From GWE2-40-63 sp050179685 (lineage in GTDB: Bacteria > Bacteroidota > Bacteroidia > Bacteroidales > SZUA-534), in NCBI GenBank assembly GCA_050179685.1, contig JBFXEW010000006.1, positions 124,001 through 188,000 of the forward strand: a stretch of 64,000 bases of DNA. Direction: 5' to 3'. The first letter of the stretch is position 1; each line of letters starts with the position of its first letter. The translations under genes and the position numbers were made by a program. The notes beneath the pieces are model-generated. The model was not told the origin of the DNA. It made no database searches and saw only the letters and a program-made list of their open reading frames with translations. Of this stretch, positions 61,091 through 64,000 are shown piece after piece.

Positions 61091-62404
61091 ATGAATCGAT
61101 TGAAACTACTTTATCTTGTTTGCCTGATAGGAGTATCAGGTATTTTTAAAGCCGGAGCGCAACCCGATTCGGTTTACCGCTTTACGCTGGAGCAGGCTCA
61201 GGAGTATGCCATCAACCATTTTTTTGTAAGTCAGAATGCAAAACTCGACATCGAGATTGCGCGCAAAAAGATTTGGGAAACCACTGCGCTTGGCTTACCA
61301 CAGGTTTCCGGAACCTTCAATTACCAACATGTTCCCAATCCGCCCACATTACCTTTTCAGGATGCGGATGGAAACCCGGTAGATATCACAGTGGCGCTTG
61401 AAAATAGTGCTACTTATGGAGCCACCGTTTCACAATTGGTGTTTAGTGGCGAATACATTGTGGGTTTGCAGGCTTCAAGAACTTACCGGACATTTGCCGA
61501 AGAAAATTATGAGAAAGTTCGCATCGATTTGAAGGAAACCCTTGCCGGAACCTATTATACGGTGTTAATTTTGGAACAAAATCGCGAAATTGTTTCTCAA
61601 ACGGTCGAAAACCTGAAGCTCAACTTAAATCATGTGGAACGTTTCTTTGAACAGGGTTTGGTCGAAGATACCGATGTGGACCAGCTAAATCTGGTATTAA
61701 AACGTACGGAAAATAGTTTGCTCACCATTGAACGGCAAATTGAAAATGTGCGGAAACTGTTAAAAATTCAACTGGGTATTCCGGCTAATACCCAAGTGAT
61801 TCTGCTTGAACCGCTGGATGCCCTGATAACTAAAAACCTGGTTACGCCAACGAATTATACCTTTAATCTGGAAGAACACATCGATTACCGGTTGTTGCAA
61901 ACCAATGAGGATTTAATGGATTTAAGCATGAAACGCGAGAAATCAACTTTTCTGCCATCGGTGAGTGCTTTTTACCAGTATTCTGATAAAACCGACAAGC
62001 CCGATTTTGATTTTAGCATAAAACATGTGATGGGTGTCAATGTAAACATTCCTATTTTCTCAAGCGGAATGCGTATGGCTAAGGTTAGTCAGGCAAAAAT
62101 TGAGCTCGATAAAACCCGGAATCTGAAAGAACAACAGTCACAGATGCTTATTTTAGGAGCACAGCAAGCACTGAGCGAGTATAATTCAGCATTCGAAAAC
62201 TACAGCAACGAAAAAATGAATTTTGAATTGTCGCAAAAAGTCTTCGATAATACTACCCTAAAGTTTAAGCAGGGTATGGTTTCGGCTCTCGATTTAAGCA
62301 CCGTAAACAATCAGTTATTACAGGCACAACTTAGTTATGCAGCTGCCGTACAGGATTTGCTGACTAAGAAAGTAGCCCTCGACAAAGCATACAGTAAACT
62401 TTAA
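61091..62404 (+). CDS. TolC-family outer-membrane efflux protein
   Basis: The 437-residue protein (start ATG at 61091; an ATG at 61070 would add seven residues before the signal peptide) has MNRLKLLYLVCLIGVSGIFKAGAQ, then TolC-type helices and strands: FTLEQAQEYAINHFFVSQNA, VSQLVFSGEYIVGLQAS, NVNIPIFSSGMRMAKVSQAK, SALDLSTVNNQLLQAQLSYA. It forms the trimeric outer-membrane duct of a tripartite pump. It is first gene of the operon with an adaptor (19 nt on) and an RND pump. Confidence 0.93.
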   Translation: MNRLKLLYLVCLIGVSGIFKAGAQPDSVYRFTLEQAQEYAINHFFVSQNAKLDIEIARKKIWETTALGLPQVSGTFNYQHVPNPPTLPFQDADGNPVDITVALENSATYGATVSQLVFSGEYIVGLQASRTYRTFAEENYEKVRIDLKETLAGTYYTVLILEQNREIVSQTVENLKLNLNHVERFFEQGLVEDTDVDQLNLVLKRTENSLLTIERQIENVRKLLKIQLGIPANTQVILLEPLDALITKNLVTPTNYTFNLEEHIDYRLLQTNEDLMDLSMKREKSTFLPSVSAFYQYSDKTDKPDFDFSIKHVMGVNVNIPIFSSGMRMAKVSQAKIELDKTRNLKEQQSQMLILGAQQALSEYNSAFENYSNEKMNFELSQKVFDNTTLKFKQGMVSALDLSTVNNQLLQAQLSYAAAVQDLLTKKVALDKAYSKL

Positions 62405-62423
62405 CTCATAAAACCTAGGATAC

Positions 62424-63542
62424 ATGAAAACACTTTTATTTACGCTTCCTATAGTACTTCTTTTAGCTTCGTGCGGATCGGACGACGATGCCATAAAAAA
62501 GAAAATTATAATGAAGAAGCAGCAACTGGTTAAAATTGAACAGCAAATTGCCGCACTCGAAAAACAGTTATCCGATACTACGCCCGAAAACAACAACCTT
62601 CCGGTTGAGGTGAAGACTTTGGCTTTTGAGCCCTTCAATCATTACTTTGTGGTTTTCGGAAATGTTGAAGCCGATAAGTACGGAATGATTAGTCCCGAAA
62701 TGGCCGGACGCATTGCTTCCATTGAAGTTAACGAAGGCCAGCGGGTTTCAAAAGGTCAATTGTTGCTTACTTTAAATACCGAAGCTATAGAGAGTCAGAT
62801 AAAATCGTTGGAAACCAGTTTGGAACTGGCCACATCTACTTTTGAAAAGCAAAAGGCACTTTGGGATCAGAAAATTGGTTCCGAGATTCAGTACCTCCAG
62901 GCCAAATCGGGAAAGGAAAGTCTCGAAGCACAACGGAGTGCCTTAAAAGCCCAGTTAAAAATGGCCCAGCTCAGAGCTCCTTACGACGGGGTAGTGAATA
63001 AAATCTATCCGAAAAAAGGTGAAATGGCCGGACCGGGAATGCCTGGGGTTGAATTTGTTAATCTGAAGAAACTTACTGTGCGCGCCCAGGTTTCAGAAAA
63101 ATACCTTGCTCAGGTGCATCAGGGACAAAAGGTAGAATTGTCGTTTGCATCGATGCCCGACATTAAAATTACCACGCCCATTGTACGGATTTCAAAAGTG
63201 CTGAATGCCAAAAGTCGTACGTTCGAGATTGAGTTAAACATCGATAACAGCAACGAAAAACTGGTGCCTAATATGGTTTCAACCATTCGCATTAACGATT
63301 ATAGTAATCCTAAGGCACTGATAATTCCCTCGTTGGTTGTAAAGAAAGATATTTCGGCTTCCTACGTTTACCTGGCTGTTGCCGATGGTAATAGCTACGT
63401 GGTAGAGAAGCGTAAAGTGGAACTGGGACATGCTTATCAGGAACATACCGAAGTTATTTCCGGCCTGAAGGCTGGCGATAAGGTTATCGTTAAGGGCTAC
63501 AACCTGGTTAGTTCTGGTATTCCGGTGAACCTTAAAAAATAA
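62424..63542 (+). CDS. RND efflux periplasmic adaptor (HlyD/AcrA family) lipoprotein
   Basis: The 372-residue protein has a lipobox-like VLLLASCGSDD (Cys ~17). It has the lipoyl/hairpin plan: IASIEVNEGQRVSKGQLLLT, then helices, then QLRAPYDGVVNKIYPKKGEM, and beta-barrel/MPD strands (KALIIPSLVVKKDISASYVY). It bridges the TolC-like duct and the RND pump. It is second gene of the operon. Confidence 0.93.
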   Translation: MKTLLFTLPIVLLLASCGSDDDAIKKKIIMKKQQLVKIEQQIAALEKQLSDTTPENNNLPVEVKTLAFEPFNHYFVVFGNVEADKYGMISPEMAGRIASIEVNEGQRVSKGQLLLTLNTEAIESQIKSLETSLELATSTFEKQKALWDQKIGSEIQYLQAKSGKESLEAQRSALKAQLKMAQLRAPYDGVVNKIYPKKGEMAGPGMPGVEFVNLKKLTVRAQVSEKYLAQVHQGQKVELSFASMPDIKITTPIVRISKVLNAKSRTFEIELNIDNSNEKLVPNMVSTIRINDYSNPKALIIPSLVVKKDISASYVYLAVADGNSYVVEKRKVELGHAYQEHTEVISGLKAGDKVIVKGYNLVSSGIPVNLKK

Positions 63543-63563
63543 TTTACCGAAGAGCTATTTATT

Positions 63564-64000
63564 ATGAACGATTCTGTAAAAAAACCAAATAAGTTCAGGG
63601 AGTTTAAACTAACCTCGCTGGCACTGAATAATAAAAATACCGTTTACCTGTTAACGGTGATACTGATTTATTTTGGATGGACCTCGTACGTGGGTTTGCC
63701 CAAAGAATTATTCCCTGAGATTGTGTGGCCGCAAATTGTGGTTAATACAGTGTATCCGGGTAATGCCCCTGAGGATATCGAAAACCTGATTACCCGCCCA
63801 CTCGAAAAGGAACTCGAGAATGTGCGTGGCATGAAGGAAATAACGTCTATTTCGGCGCAGGATGCCTCCATTATTTTTGTGGAATTCAATACCGATGTGG
63901 AAATTGAAGATGCACTCCGGCGGGTAAAAGATGCCGTGGATGTTGCCAAAAGCGAATTGCCTTCGGAAAACGATCTGGTGGGTCCCAATTCGTTCGATAT
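63564..64000 (+). CDS. RND efflux transporter (AcrB/HAE1 family), partial (3' end outside window)
   Basis: 145 codons are present. The sequence begins MNDSVKKPNKFREFKLTSLA, has a first membrane segment (TVYLLTVILIYFGW), and the RND porter start LPKELFPEIVWPQIVVNTVY, then PEDIENLITRPLEKELENV and EITSISAQDASIIFVEFN. The remaining ~900 residues lie outside. It is 21 nt after the adaptor gene and completes the tripartite pump; substrate unknown. Confidence 0.93.
   Translation, partial: MNDSVKKPNKFREFKLTSLALNNKNTVYLLTVILIYFGWTSYVGLPKELFPEIVWPQIVVNTVYPGNAPEDIENLITRPLEKELENVRGMKEITSISAQDASIIFVEFNTDVEIEDALRRVKDAVDVAKSELPSENDLVGPNSFD

Overview
This window reads as a chromosomal segment of a Bacteroidota bacterium, most likely an environmental member of the Marinilabiliales/Prolixibacteraceae type (inferred; I could not search databases). 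The signs are a giant secreted protein with a C-terminal type IX secretion sorting domain, a NigD-like lipoprotein, a fused PurL, a DUF151-UVR bifunctional nuclease, weak Shine-Dalgarno sites, and promoters of the Bacteroidota form TTTG-N~19-TAnnTTTG (clearest upstream of rplU). No tRNA, rRNA, CRISPR array or complete insertion sequence was seen. Most of the window is core metabolism, with accessory genes between.

Layout. 1-6.7 kb: rplU (partial), DUF151 nuclease, NupG-type nucleoside transporter, sensor kinase, M23 peptidase, YitT. 6.7-7.6 kb: a 0.9-kb noncoding stretch with a degenerate 21-bp tandem array and a short element with inverted ends. 7.6-19.7 kb: leuS, a flippase with an asparagine-synthetase-like enzyme, an antitoxin-like gene, an SDR-VOC pair and purL. 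20-28.9 kb: secreted proteins of unknown role, rarA, a PiT phosphate transporter, a Dam methylase with a partner gene, pdxS and pdxT. 29.5-32.6 kb: a four-gene cassette in which two related STAS/SEC14-like proteins bracket a bacterial GRAS-family methyltransferase and a HisC-like aminotransferase. 32.9-38.4 kb: the ilvD-ilvB-ilvN-ilvC operon behind a Leu/Ile/Val-rich leader peptide and terminator. 39-47.9 kb: valS, asnB, phosphofructokinase, an M28 peptidase fused to a beta-barrel, a NigD-like lipoprotein and rubrerythrin. 48-58.6 kb: envelope proteins, a thioredoxin-like protein, the 1696-residue secreted protein, a second M28 peptidase and a DUF1893 protein. 58.8-64 kb: a HAMP-GAF-PAS sensor without an output domain, then a TolC/adaptor/RND efflux operon cut by the window end.

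How the genes work together. Branched-chain amino acid synthesis (ilvDBNC) lies beside valS, and its leader appears to sense supply of charged Leu/Ile/Val tRNAs. PdxS and PdxT form the PLP synthase, with a terminator hairpin between their genes. TolC, adaptor and RND pump form one export system across both membranes. The GRAS cassette is the best candidate for an undescribed system: its parts suggest modification of a small molecule by methylation and transamination, with two small binding proteins alongside, but the substrate is unknown.

Noncoding structure is notable: a 21-bp-period array, two elements sharing a 12-nt sequence in their inverted ends, and intergenic tracts with strict 7- or 10-nt periodicity.
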